DNA of 44,830 bases from Akkermansia muciniphila (lineage in GTDB: Bacteria; Verrucomicrobiota; Verrucomicrobiia; Chthoniobacterales; Chthoniobacteraceae), in NCBI GenBank assembly GCA_945883955.1, contig CAMCYN010000005.1, positions 1 to 44,830 of the forward strand, read 5' to 3'. Shown here piece after piece: positions 32,604 to 40,507 of the stretch (position 1 is its first letter; each line of letters starts with the position of its first letter). Under the pieces are notes generated by a model. That model saw nothing but the letters and a program-made list of their open reading frames with translations. It made no database searches and had not been told where the DNA came from. A program made the translations under genes and the position numbers.

Positions 32604-34016
32604 TTAAGCAATGACGGCTTTGATGACGTTTCCTGAGACGTTGGTGAGACGGAAATCCCGGCCGTTGACGTTGTAAACAAGGCGCGTGTGGTCAAATCCC
32701 ATCAGAGCGAGCAGGGTTGCGTGAAGATCGTGGACGTGTACTCGGTCCACGGCGGCGCTTGCGCCGAACTCGTCGGTGGCCCCGTAAACGGTGCCGCCTT
32801 TGACGCCGCCGCCGGCCATCCAGCAGCAGAACCCTTTGTTGTTATGGTCGCGGCCCGGCTTTTCGTTGCCGTTGTTGTCAAAAGTGACCGTGCGCCCAAA
32901 TTCGCCGCCCCACAGCACCAGAGTGTCTTCGAGCATTCCGCGTGCTTTGAGATCGGAAAGCAGGGCGGCTGCGGGTTGGTCGACCTCGGCGCCGCGTTTG
33001 GTCATGTTGCCTTCGAGGTCATTGTGCATGTCCCAGCCGCCGTGCCAGACTTGGACGACGCGCACGCCGCGTTCGACGAGGCGGCGGGCCAGCAGAAGCT
33101 GGTTGCCGAGGGAGGTGTCGCCGTAAAGTTCGCGGGTTTCGGTGGATTCCTTGGCGAGATCAAACGCGTCGGTAGCCTCGGTCTGCATTTTGAAGGCCAT
33201 TTCAAAAGCCTGCAGGCGCGCTTCCAATTGGGCGTCGTGTTGGAGGTTGGCGCTGTGTTGGGAATTGAGGCGGGAGACAAAATCGAGCTGTTTGCGCTGA
33301 TCTTTGATCCCCATGAAGGGGTTGCGGAGATTTTCGAGAATTTCGTCGGGTTTGAGTTTGGCGGTGCTGATCTGGGTGCCGGCGTAAACGCCTGGAAGGA
33401 AGGAGGCCGAGCAGCTTTCGGTCATGCTGGGCTGAGCTCCGCCGTTGCGTAGGGCCATGAAGCCGGGGAGGTTCTGGTTGGTGCTGCCCAGCCCATAAAG
33501 TAGCCAGGAGCCGAGGCTGGGGCGCGAGAGCCGGAGAGAGCCCGTATTCATAAATATCTGGGCGACTTCGTGTGCTGGGATATCGGTGTACAGGGAGCGG
33601 ATGACGGCCATTTCGTCCACGTGTTCGCCGAGTTTGGGAAACACTTCGCTGACTTCGATGCCGGACTGACCGTGTTTTTTAAACTGGAAAGGCGAGGGGA
33701 AGGCTTTGCCGCGAAGGTCGGGCAGAGCCTGGTTGGCGTATTTGGCCAGCGCGGGTTTGGGATCCCAGGTATCGACCTGGGAGGGGGCGCCGTAGGCGAA
33801 AATTTGGATGATACGTTTGGCCTTGGCTCTAAAATGAGGCTCTTTGGGGACGAGTGACGCCGTGGCCGCGGCCTGGACTTGGGAGCCCAGGAGGTCTTCC
33901 CCGAGGAGGGTGGCGAGGCTGAGGGCCCCCAATCCGAGGCCGGAACGTTGCAGCATGGCGCGCCGGGAAAGCGGAAGGGCGTCGTGCTCGGTACCAAAAG
34001 GGGGATGGTCGTTCAT
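32604..34016 (-). CDS. Tat-exported DUF1501 protein (second module)
   Basis: This 470-residue DUF1501 protein has a twin-arginine signal (SRRAMLQRSGLGLGALSL, about 17-34). Family features are KAKRIIQIFAYGAPSQVDTWDPKP, VIRSLYTDIPAHEVAQIFMNTG, DTLVLWGGEFGRTVTFD and VHVHDLHATLLALMGFDH. ATG 34016 is chosen because it directly precedes the Tat region; the open frame reaches 34112 but adds 32 residues without support. It is transcribed before the DUF1549/DUF1553 gene, 13 bases apart. The pair probably acts together outside the cytoplasm, like the first module. It is divergent from the conserved hypothetical gene at 34182. Confidence 0.9.
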   Translation of the reverse strand: MNDHPPFGTEHDALPLSRRAMLQRSGLGLGALSLATLLGEDLLGSQVQAAATASLVPKEPHFRAKAKRIIQIFAYGAPSQVDTWDPKPALAKYANQALPDLRGKAFPSPFQFKKHGQSGIEVSEVFPKLGEHVDEMAVIRSLYTDIPAHEVAQIFMNTGSLRLSRPSLGSWLLYGLGSTNQNLPGFMALRNGGAQPSMTESCSASFLPGVYAGTQISTAKLKPDEILENLRNPFMGIKDQRKQLDFVSRLNSQHSANLQHDAQLEARLQAFEMAFKMQTEATDAFDLAKESTETRELYGDTSLGNQLLLARRLVERGVRVVQVWHGGWDMHNDLEGNMTKRGAEVDQPAAALLSDLKARGMLEDTLVLWGGEFGRTVTFDNNGNEKPGRDHNNKGFCCWMAGGGVKGGTVYGATDEFGASAAVDRVHVHDLHATLLALMGFDHTRLVYNVNGRDFRLTNVSGNVIKAVIA

Positions 34017-34181
34017 AAAAGAGGCTCTGGTGTATGAGTGAAAAACACCGGGCCGAGGCAAAGGTTGCGCGGATTTGCGCTCAACCGACCCGTGGGGGGC
34101 CAACAGGGGCAAGGTTTGCGTCGGAGCGGACTCTCAGCGTTTGCGCTCCATGTTTTAACGTCTACATTAGCGGAACGCTCC

Positions 34182-34706
34182 ATGCTGAACGAGGCATCCT
34201 TCCAATACGCTATTGAGAACACTCAGGTGATCCTTGCCCCCCAACGGCGCATTGAGACCTTTGGTTCTACGAACTTTCGTTTCTACATCGTTACGGAACT
34301 GATGGATTCCGTAAACCAGGTCCGGGTCCGTGACGGGCGGCTGCATGCGGAAAAACCGCTCATTATCGCGCCCAATCATCTCGAACGGATGATGCTGGAG
34401 GGTTTTGGAGAAAAGGCGGAGCAGTTTATGGAATGGCTCCAGCGCAATTCGGGGCATCTGGCGGTGTTGAAATACGGGTTTCAGTTCCGCAAAACCGATG
34501 TGACTGAATCTATTGTGAATAGTTCCATAGAAGAAGTCATCGATCGGCTCAAGGAGACGGTGGATTATTCGGAGGATCCGCTCAGCGCGATTATCCAGGG
34601 GGTGGACGAGGGGTGGGAGGTGAGTTTGTTGAAGTTCGCTTCCGACATGATTCAGGAGTCGTCGGGTGGGAATATGGGGGATTTTCGTCGTCGCGGGTTG
34701 TTGTAG
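34182..34706 (+). CDS. conserved hypothetical protein
   Basis: I do not recognise this 174-residue protein by name. The composition is that of a real soluble protein. It begins MLNEASFQYAIENTQVILAP, followed by RRIETFGSTNFRFYIVTELMD and an acidic-helical second half (VDYSEDPLSAIIQGVDEGWEV), and ends with a Gly/Arg tail. There is no signal peptide, membrane segment or recognised catalytic motif. ATG 34182 gives a compact start; the frame extends upstream to 34038 through residues that look non-coding. It lies 46 bases before a LysM-protein gene on the same strand and may share its transcript. No function is offered. Confidence 0.7.
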   Translation: MLNEASFQYAIENTQVILAPQRRIETFGSTNFRFYIVTELMDSVNQVRVRDGRLHAEKPLIIAPNHLERMMLEGFGEKAEQFMEWLQRNSGHLAVLKYGFQFRKTDVTESIVNSSIEEVIDRLKETVDYSEDPLSAIIQGVDEGWEVSLLKFASDMIQESSGGNMGDFRRRGLL

Positions 34707-34752
34707 TCGGCTGAGTGAGTGTTGGAAGCTGGACCAAGGGGGAGGATCTGTT

Positions 34753-35619
34753 GTGAAGGGATTTCTCAAAGCGATCGTGTTGTTGGTGTTAATTGCGGCC
34801 GTGTTTGGCGGCGGCGGTTATTATACCTACACACTCTTTGTGTTGCCGGAGGTGGCTTTGCAGCGCGACAAGGAGTCGCCCGTGCCTGCTTCTCAAGGCT
34901 TCGAGGATACGACCGTCGCCGAGTATCAGAAGTGCGTTCAGTTGGAGGCCGCCGGGGATCCTTTGGCTGCAATGCGATCTTACACCGAGTTCTTAAACGC
35001 CTATCCCGATTCGACCAAAGCCGAGGAAGCGCGGTTCCGGCTTGGAGCCATTCAGATGAATTTGCTGTTGTCGCCCCGAATGACGCTTGGGAAACAGGCG
35101 TATGTGGTCAAGGCCGGGGATGTTTTAAACAAAATCAGCCATCGGCTGAAGGTGTCGCCCGATTTACTCATGGCCATGAACCGCCTCGAGAGCAGCAACC
35201 TGCGGGTCGGTCAACGTCTGGTGTGGGTGCCGTCCCAGTTCTCCGCCATCATAGACCGGAAGGAGTCGAAGGTGCTGATTCTTCAATCGGGAGAATTTTT
35301 TGCGCAATATCCCATTTTGTCCACCCAGGGAGCGGCCCGCGTCGGGGTTCTCAAAAAGGGGGCACCGGCCGGACTGCGCGTGAAAGTGACGGACAAACCG
35401 GGCTGGAAAGACGGTCAGCGGCTTTCCTCCAACGAGAAGGGGTACGCGGAATCGTTCCACTGGATTGTGTTTCATCCGGGCGGGCATACACTCTACGCCG
35501 AACCCGGGGCGGAAATGGAGAATGTGCCGCGGCCGTCGTCCGGGTACGGTCTTTTACCGGAGGCCGTGACCGCACTCTCGGCGTTGCTCCCGAAGAACCA
35601 GACTGTCACCATACGCTGA
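34753..35619 (+). CDS. membrane-anchored LysM protein with degenerate YkuD-like domain
   Basis: This 288-residue protein has an N-terminal membrane helix (about 7-30), a TPR-like helical segment (about 50-105), a LysM peptidoglycan-binding domain (about 115-160, AYVVKAGDVLNKISHRLKVS to VGQRLVWVP) and a C-terminal domain that lines up with the L,D-transpeptidase (YkuD) fold. In active YkuD enzymes the last part reads HGT then SHGCIRL; here the aligned segments read LYAEP and RPSSGYGLL, so the catalytic Cys and His are missing. It is probably a structural or regulatory cell-wall protein. GTG 34753 is chosen because GGGGGAGGA sits about seven bases upstream. It is 7 bases before accA. Confidence 0.75.
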   Translation: MKGFLKAIVLLVLIAAVFGGGGYYTYTLFVLPEVALQRDKESPVPASQGFEDTTVAEYQKCVQLEAAGDPLAAMRSYTEFLNAYPDSTKAEEARFRLGAIQMNLLLSPRMTLGKQAYVVKAGDVLNKISHRLKVSPDLLMAMNRLESSNLRVGQRLVWVPSQFSAIIDRKESKVLILQSGEFFAQYPILSTQGAARVGVLKKGAPAGLRVKVTDKPGWKDGQRLSSNEKGYAESFHWIVFHPGGHTLYAEPGAEMENVPRPSSGYGLLPEAVTALSALLPKNQTVTIR

Positions 35620-35626
35620 TCCACTC

Positions 35627-36595
35627 ATGAAATTGCAGCCGCTCGAGTTTGAAAAACCGGTCCTCGAACTGGAGGCTAAACTTGCTGATCTCAAAAGCAG
35701 TTCCGCCGCCAATGATATTAATTTTGAGACCGAGGTGCGCCGGATGGAGGAAAAGCTCGAGCAGACTCGCCGGGACATCTACTGCAACCTGACGGCTTGG
35801 CAACGGGTGCAGATTGCGCGGCATCCCGCCCGTCCTTTCTCGCTGGATTACATGCAGTTGGCGTTTCACGATTTCGTGGAGCTTCACGGCGACCGTCTCT
35901 TTGGCGATGACGCCTCCATGCCCGGTGGTCTGGCCACGATTGGTAAATACCGGTGTGTGGTGATCGGGCATCAGAAGGGGCGCGACACCAAAGAAAACCT
36001 CAAACGCAACTTTGGCAGCGCTCACCCCGAGGGATACCGCAAGGCGCTGCGCCTGATGCGGATGGCGGAGAAGTTTGGGTTGCCGTTTATTTCGCTCATC
36101 GATACTCCCGGGGCTTATCCGGGGGTGGGTGCCGAGGAGCGACACATTTCCGAAGCGATTGCGCTGAATCTCAGGGAGATGATGGTGCTCAAAACTCCAT
36201 CGGTGGCGGTGGTGATCGGCGAAGGCGGATCGGGTGGAGCGTTGGGAATCGGGGTGTCCAATCGGGTGTTGATGCTCGAGAACTCTTATTACTCAGTAAT
36301 CAGCCCTGAGGGGTGCGCGGCGATTTTGTGGAAACACCGCAAGCATGCCCCGGAAGCTGCGGAAGCCTTGAAGCTTACGGCCAAGGATATGCTCGAACTT
36401 GGCCTGATCGACGGTGTGATTCCCGAGCCGATGGGCGGCGCGCATCAGGATCAGGGGCACGCGATTCTGAATTTACGGGAAGCTATTGTCCGGCAACTCG
36501 ACGAGTTGGTGGGGCAACCTGTGGAGCAGCTGCTCGAAGACCGGTACCAGAAGTTCCGCAAGGTTGGTGAATTTGCCGGAGATACGGCTGGGTAA
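35627..36595 (+). CDS. accA: acetyl-CoA carboxylase carboxyltransferase subunit alpha
   Basis: This 322-residue alpha subunit of the carboxyltransferase moves the carboxyl group from carboxybiotin to acetyl-CoA to give malonyl-CoA for fatty acid synthesis. The sequence follows E. coli AccA throughout: LEFEKPVLELEAKL, RDIYCNLTAWQRVQIARHP, HGDRLFGDDASMPGGLA, HQKGRDTKENLKRNFG, IDTPGAYPGVGAEERHISEAIALNL, GEGGSGGALGIGVSNRVLM and SPEGCAAILWKH. Length is normal. It lies 7 bases after the LysM gene and probably shares its transcript. Its partner accD is not in the window. Confidence 0.97.
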   Translation: MKLQPLEFEKPVLELEAKLADLKSSSAANDINFETEVRRMEEKLEQTRRDIYCNLTAWQRVQIARHPARPFSLDYMQLAFHDFVELHGDRLFGDDASMPGGLATIGKYRCVVIGHQKGRDTKENLKRNFGSAHPEGYRKALRLMRMAEKFGLPFISLIDTPGAYPGVGAEERHISEAIALNLREMMVLKTPSVAVVIGEGGSGGALGIGVSNRVLMLENSYYSVISPEGCAAILWKHRKHAPEAAEALKLTAKDMLELGLIDGVIPEPMGGAHQDQGHAILNLREAIVRQLDELVGQPVEQLLEDRYQKFRKVGEFAGDTAG

Positions 36596-36684
36596 GCCGT
36601 TCTCTTTTAATGGCTAAACTCCGGGTGGATGGCCTCCCTCCGGAACCGGCCGACGCAAGGGGCGGGCAGGGTTGCTTGGGCCGC

Positions 36685-38751
36685 TTATTCCTTGGAGGAA
36701 GAACCGAAGAGACGCTTCCAGAAGGAGGGTTTCTGCGGAGGTGGGGGCGGCGCGGTTTCTTTGGGTGGCGGAACAGCGGCCGGCTCGGCTTTGACCGGGG
36801 CGGTTGGGGCCATGGGGAGGTCCAATTCGTTGCCCTCCTCGTCCCGAGGCTTGATGGCTTTGGATTTGGTGGCGTCCTTAAAATATTCCTTGAGAACCAT
36901 CCCAATCATGGGAGCGGCAGAGGAGCCGCCGTGGACGTCGTTGTTGTTGGCATCCCCTTCGTACAGTGCCGCAAAGGCAACCCGCGGTCCTTCCGCTGGC
37001 GCAAAGCCGGCAAACCAGGCGGCCGTCTTTTCGTTGGGCTTGGCGCCCCACTGAGCCGTTCCGGTTTTGCCGGCCACGGTAATCTTGTCCAGACGAGCCT
37101 GGTGAGCGGTGCCATGGGGTCCGTTGACGACCAGCGCCATGCCTTGCCGTAAGGCGCCCATGGCTTCGTTGGGGATTTCTATCTTGCGCCGGATCCGTAC
37201 GTTATAGGCGTTTACGACCTCCCCCGTAACGTCCTGGATCTGCTGCACAAGCCTGGCCTGATAAAGGATGCCGCCATTGGCGATGACACTCATGGCCTGG
37301 GCCATTTGCAGCGGGGTGATTTCCGTGTCTCCCTGGCCGATGGACAGGTTGGCCACACTGCCGCCGGTCAGCCGGAGACCGTGTTTGCGCTTCATGTATT
37401 CGTCGGTCGGGACGCGTCCTTCCCGTTCGTCTGGAAGTGGGACACCGGTTTTCTCTCCCAACCCGAGTTGCTGGGCGTAGTCGACAATAACCTGGCCGCC
37501 CATTTTCATTCCTGCCTGATAGAACCAGGTGTTGCAGGACTGCTCGAGGGCTTGGGCGAAATTGAGACTCCCGGTGCCTTCCTTTTTCCAGTTGTGAAAA
37601 ACCCGATCTCCAATCTCGAGGGCGACCGGGCAATCGAACTCGTCCGAGGGCGTAATCTTGCCGGCACTTAGGCCCGCGAGTCCTACAAAACACTTGAAGG
37701 TGGAACCCGGTGTGTAGGCCGAGCGAAAACTGCGTGCGATGAGCGGCACGTTGGGGTCGTTGTAGAGGGCCTTTAAATCAGCCTCGCGGATGGTGGGTAC
37801 AAATTTGTTTGGATTGATCGGGGGCCAGGAAGCCAGAGCGAGAATGTCGCCGTTTTGGGGATCCATCATGACGATGGCACCACGTTTGGCTTTGGCGGCA
37901 AGTGCTTTCTCACACAGACGTTGCAGCTCGAGGTCAATCGTGGTGATGACGTGTTTTCCCGGAACCGGTGTAATCGTGACCTGTTCGGAGGCGCGTTTGC
38001 CCGCAGAGTTGTAGGTCACGTTGAGCTGTCCGGGGTCGCCGCGCAGCACGTTATCAAAACTCTTTTCAAGGCCATCGCGGCCTTCGATGTCGGGCCAGAG
38101 CGGCTCGTTATTTTCCACCGGACTGTCCAGAAAACGGCCCATGCGGCCGATGTACCCGAGGACATGGCCAGCCAGTGTGCCGTGGGGATAATTCCGAGCG
38201 TAAAAGGGAAGCAGTTCCCATGAGTCGCGCTTGGCGTCGCGCACCTTTTTGGCATCGGCTTCCGAGAGACATTCGAGCAAGACCCACGATAAAAGCGGTC
38301 GGCTCCGGTAATGTTTGAGTGCGGCGTCGGGACGCACCGAAATGGGGCGCCCTAGCAGAAGGCCGATTTGCTGGGCTTCACTTTGCACAAAGGCTGTGAC
38401 TTCGGCGTCGGTGAAACTTAGGGGTCTTGGAAAAGCGAGCGCGAGGTTGTAGGCGACACGCTGGTTGACCAACGGGAGACCGTTGCGGTCGCAAATGGTT
38501 CCGCGGGGTGGCGGGATGGAAAAGGCCCAAGTGCGCGCCTGTTTTTGGGTGTCCCAGGTCGGGGAATAGGTGGGATTGGGCGAGGCGGGAGCGGGGACTT
38601 CCGGAGTGGCCTTGGCTTCGGGTGGTGGCTCGGTCGGATTTTGAGCCAGAAGGCGGGATTGGGGAGGGAGCAGGGTTGCTCCGGCCATGCCAAAGATCAC
38701 GCCGACAGACTGGATCTGCCTGCCAAACGAGCGGGGGTAGAGCGGAGCCAT
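36685..38751 (-). CDS. mrdA: penicillin-binding protein 2 (MrdA-type transpeptidase)
   Basis: This 688-residue class B penicillin-binding protein cross-links peptidoglycan during elongation. A short N-terminal hydrophobic segment (about 14-36, ending RLLAQ) is followed by a Pro-rich linker, the PBP dimerisation domain (IPPPRGTICDRNGLPLVNQ to EGRDGLEKSFDNVLRG) and the transpeptidase domain. Active-site motifs are S350-T-F-K353, SCN (in EQSCNTWFY) and KTG (AGKTGTAQWG). The C-terminal ~60 residues are Pro-rich and basic. The N-terminal segment could be a cleaved signal rather than a stable anchor. Its ATG overlaps the stop of the TatD-like gene by one base, indicating coupling. mreC, mreD and rodA are absent here. 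Confidence 0.93.
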   Translation of the reverse strand: MAPLYPRSFGRQIQSVGVIFGMAGATLLPPQSRLLAQNPTEPPPEAKATPEVPAPASPNPTYSPTWDTQKQARTWAFSIPPPRGTICDRNGLPLVNQRVAYNLALAFPRPLSFTDAEVTAFVQSEAQQIGLLLGRPISVRPDAALKHYRSRPLLSWVLLECLSEADAKKVRDAKRDSWELLPFYARNYPHGTLAGHVLGYIGRMGRFLDSPVENNEPLWPDIEGRDGLEKSFDNVLRGDPGQLNVTYNSAGKRASEQVTITPVPGKHVITTIDLELQRLCEKALAAKAKRGAIVMMDPQNGDILALASWPPINPNKFVPTIREADLKALYNDPNVPLIARSFRSAYTPGSTFKCFVGLAGLSAGKITPSDEFDCPVALEIGDRVFHNWKKEGTGSLNFAQALEQSCNTWFYQAGMKMGGQVIVDYAQQLGLGEKTGVPLPDEREGRVPTDEYMKRKHGLRLTGGSVANLSIGQGDTEITPLQMAQAMSVIANGGILYQARLVQQIQDVTGEVVNAYNVRIRRKIEIPNEAMGALRQGMALVVNGPHGTAHQARLDKITVAGKTGTAQWGAKPNEKTAAWFAGFAPAEGPRVAFAALYEGDANNNDVHGGSSAAPMIGMVLKEYFKDATKSKAIKPRDEEGNELDLPMAPTAPVKAEPAAVPPPKETAPPPPPQKPSFWKRLFGSSSKE

Positions 38752-39554
38752 CAGGCGATCTGGAAGCGCGGATTCTGGGAAAGAAAGCGGAGCGGGTTGC
38801 CGTAAACCAGATGGTCAATGGCGACGGCGGAATATCCGCGCCGACGCATTTCCAGTGCGGTGCGGGGAACGGCTAACGGCTCCGAACGACCCCAGTCGCA
38901 GGCGCAATTGAGCCAGATATTACGCATGCCGGCCTGTTCTACCATGTCGATGGCTCGGGCTGGAGTGGCCTTGGATTCAGGGTACAAGGTGATCCCCGCC
39001 CAGAACCCGGCGTCTAGCACCATGCTGACGGTATGTTCCTCCACATGGTCAATAATGACGCGGTTCGGCTGGATGCGCGAATCGGATTTGAGCAGATCGA
39101 GAATGAGGCGGGTGCCCTTAAATTTGTCCTCGAGGTGAGGAGTGTGAACCAGAATGAGCTGGTCGTGTTTGGCGGCCAGATCCACGTGTTCCTGTAAAAT
39201 GGTCAGCTCGTTGCGGGTGTTTTTATTCAGCCCGATTTCGCCTATGCCAAGCACCGTCGGGCATTTCAGAAATTCTGGAATGATGCTGATGACTTCCCTC
39301 GCAAGCCCCATGTCCTCGGATTCCTTCGGATTGATGCACAGCCACGAATAGTGTGGAAGACCGAACCGCGCCGCACGCTTCGGTTCGTAGTCGGTGAGCT
39401 GGCAGAAATAGTCGTGGAACCCGTCGACGCTACTGCGATCAAATCCGGCCCAGAAAGCGGGTTCACAAACGGCCGCGCAGCCTGCCGTGACCATGGCCTC
39501 GTAGTCATCTGTGGTCCGGCTGACCATGTGAGCGTGAGGTTCGATGTAGCGCAT
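38751..39554 (-). CDS. TatD-family hydrolase, EboB-like
   Basis: This 267-residue TatD-family metal-dependent hydrolase has the ligands EPHAHM (HxH), the Glu in GIGEIGLN, the His in LVHTPH, the His in IDHVEEH and the Asp in CDWG. TatD enzymes are amidohydrolase-superfamily proteins, often deoxyribonucleases. The start [18 protein letters not shown] and the segment [15 protein letters not shown] resemble the EboB branch as I recall it, which belongs to the same metabolite-trafficking set as eboE at 6523. ATG 39554 is chosen because this sequence starts there. The gene follows a 90-residue protein by 13 bases and shares one base with PBP2, so three genes form a tight operon. Confidence 0.8.
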   Translation of the reverse strand: MRYIEPHAHMVSRTTDDYEAMVTAGCAAVCEPAFWAGFDRSSVDGFHDYFCQLTDYEPKRAARFGLPHYSWLCINPKESEDMGLAREVISIIPEFLKCPTVLGIGEIGLNKNTRNELTILQEHVDLAAKHDQLILVHTPHLEDKFKGTRLILDLLKSDSRIQPNRVIIDHVEEHTVSMVLDAGFWAGITLYPESKATPARAIDMVEQAGMRNIWLNCACDWGRSEPLAVPRTALEMRRRGYSAVAIDHLVYGNPLRFLSQNPRFQIA

Positions 39555-39567
39555 GGCGAAAAAGGGG

Positions 39568-39840
39568 TCAGGACTGAGGGGGTCCCGGCCAGGCGCCGCA
39601 CGCACCTTTGCCGGGTGCGGCGGCGAGAGGTTCCGACGTCGGATCGCTGAGGGTCATGAGAACATCCCGGGCTCGGGACGGCTCCCTGGAAGAGAGAACC
39701 TCCAGCGCCTTCAGCAGGGCCTTATGACGAAAATCGCCCTCGCCCTCTGCCCTTTCAACGCGATCAAGGAAGGCGGCGAGCTCGATGAGCTTGCAGCGTG
39801 CATCCATAAAATACAGGTCCAGAACCTGTTGGCGTGTCAT
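39568..39840 (-). CDS. small protein upstream of the TatD/EboB-like gene
   Basis: I do not recognise this 90-residue protein with confidence. It starts [21 protein letters not shown] and continues [21 protein letters not shown], a helical pattern of a real gene, with a C-terminal [19 protein letters not shown]. Position directly before a TatD/EboB-like gene (13-base gap, same strand) suggests it belongs to the same pathway and could be a short EboA-related protein, but this is a guess. It has no signal peptide or membrane segment. Confidence 0.65.
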   Translation of the reverse strand: MTRQQVLDLYFMDARCKLIELAAFLDRVERAEGEGDFRHKALLKALEVLSSREPSRARDVLMTLSDPTSEPLAAAPGKGACGAWPGPPQS

Positions 39841-39897
39841 GGTGGAGAGGGTGGGGCGATTTAGCCTCAGGAGAAAACTGCGGGACTTAAAAGGAAA

Positions 39898-40314
39898 CTA
39901 CTCTTTTTTGAAGTCGTCGTGACCCTTTTTCTTGAGGTCGTTCAGTTTGTCAAAAGCGGCTTTGGCGGCGGCGGTGTCCCCGGCGGTTATGGCCGTTTCG
40001 ATTGTTCCCACAGCTTTGTCGAAGTCAGCCATCTGGGCTTTAAATTTTTCAAGATAGGCGGCTTTTCCGGCAGCAGGCTGATCGGCTGTCGTTTTGGGCT
40101 CCATCTTGGAGGATGCGGTGGAGGTCTTTTTGATTTCCTCGATCAGAGCCAGATTTTCGGTCTTTTTGGCCGGATCTTCGATCTGTTTCTTCAAGGCTTT
40201 GTAGGCTTTGTTCATGGCCGACATCTCCTTTTCCATTGGAGTGTCTTCGCCACGAGCGACGGTTCCAAGGGTCACGAGTACGGCCAGAGGGAGGATATGC
40301 TTTAGGAATTTCAT
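39898..40314 (-). CDS. periplasmic cytochrome b562-like protein
   Basis: This 138-residue protein has a signal peptide (about 1-22) and a Lys/Ala/Asp-rich four-helix-bundle sequence like soluble cytochrome b562. The two haem-ligand positions appear kept: Met31 in EMSAMNKAYKALKK, aligned with Met7 of mature E. coli b562, and His132 in LKKKGHDDFKK, aligned with His102 near the C-terminus. Similarity elsewhere is low, so haem binding is inferred. ATG 40314 is chosen because it precedes the signal peptide; the open frame continues to 40449. It is divergent from glmM. Its partner in electron transfer is not apparent, though PVC cytochrome-like proteins occur in this window. Confidence 0.7.
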   Translation of the reverse strand: MKFLKHILPLAVLVTLGTVARGEDTPMEKEMSAMNKAYKALKKQIEDPAKKTENLALIEEIKKTSTASSKMEPKTTADQPAAGKAAYLEKFKAQMADFDKAVGTIETAITAGDTAAAKAAFDKLNDLKKKGHDDFKKE

Positions 40315-40507
40315 ACAGTGGTCTGTTCGGGTTAGTCTCAGGACGGGCCTTTGCCAATCCTGTTTGTGTCTCCTTCTTCGACTCGTTTCCCCGAACACCT
40401 GTTCAATTCCGGCGGGAATGAGCCGTATTGCGTCCGCATTTGTGCTCAAATCCCCTTGCTCCCCACCGCTTCTGTGGTGCCATTACCCGCCTCTCTTACA
40501 CCCTTTC

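Noticed and set aside
32688-33452. 254-codon plus-strand open frame opposite the second DUF1501 gene
   Set aside because: The composition is a mirror of the DUF1501 coding strand, with no recognised motif.
34719-35630. 303-codon frame overlapping the LysM gene in another phase
   Set aside because: The translated product is Arg/Gly/Ser-rich and unlike any protein, whereas the other frame contains LysM.
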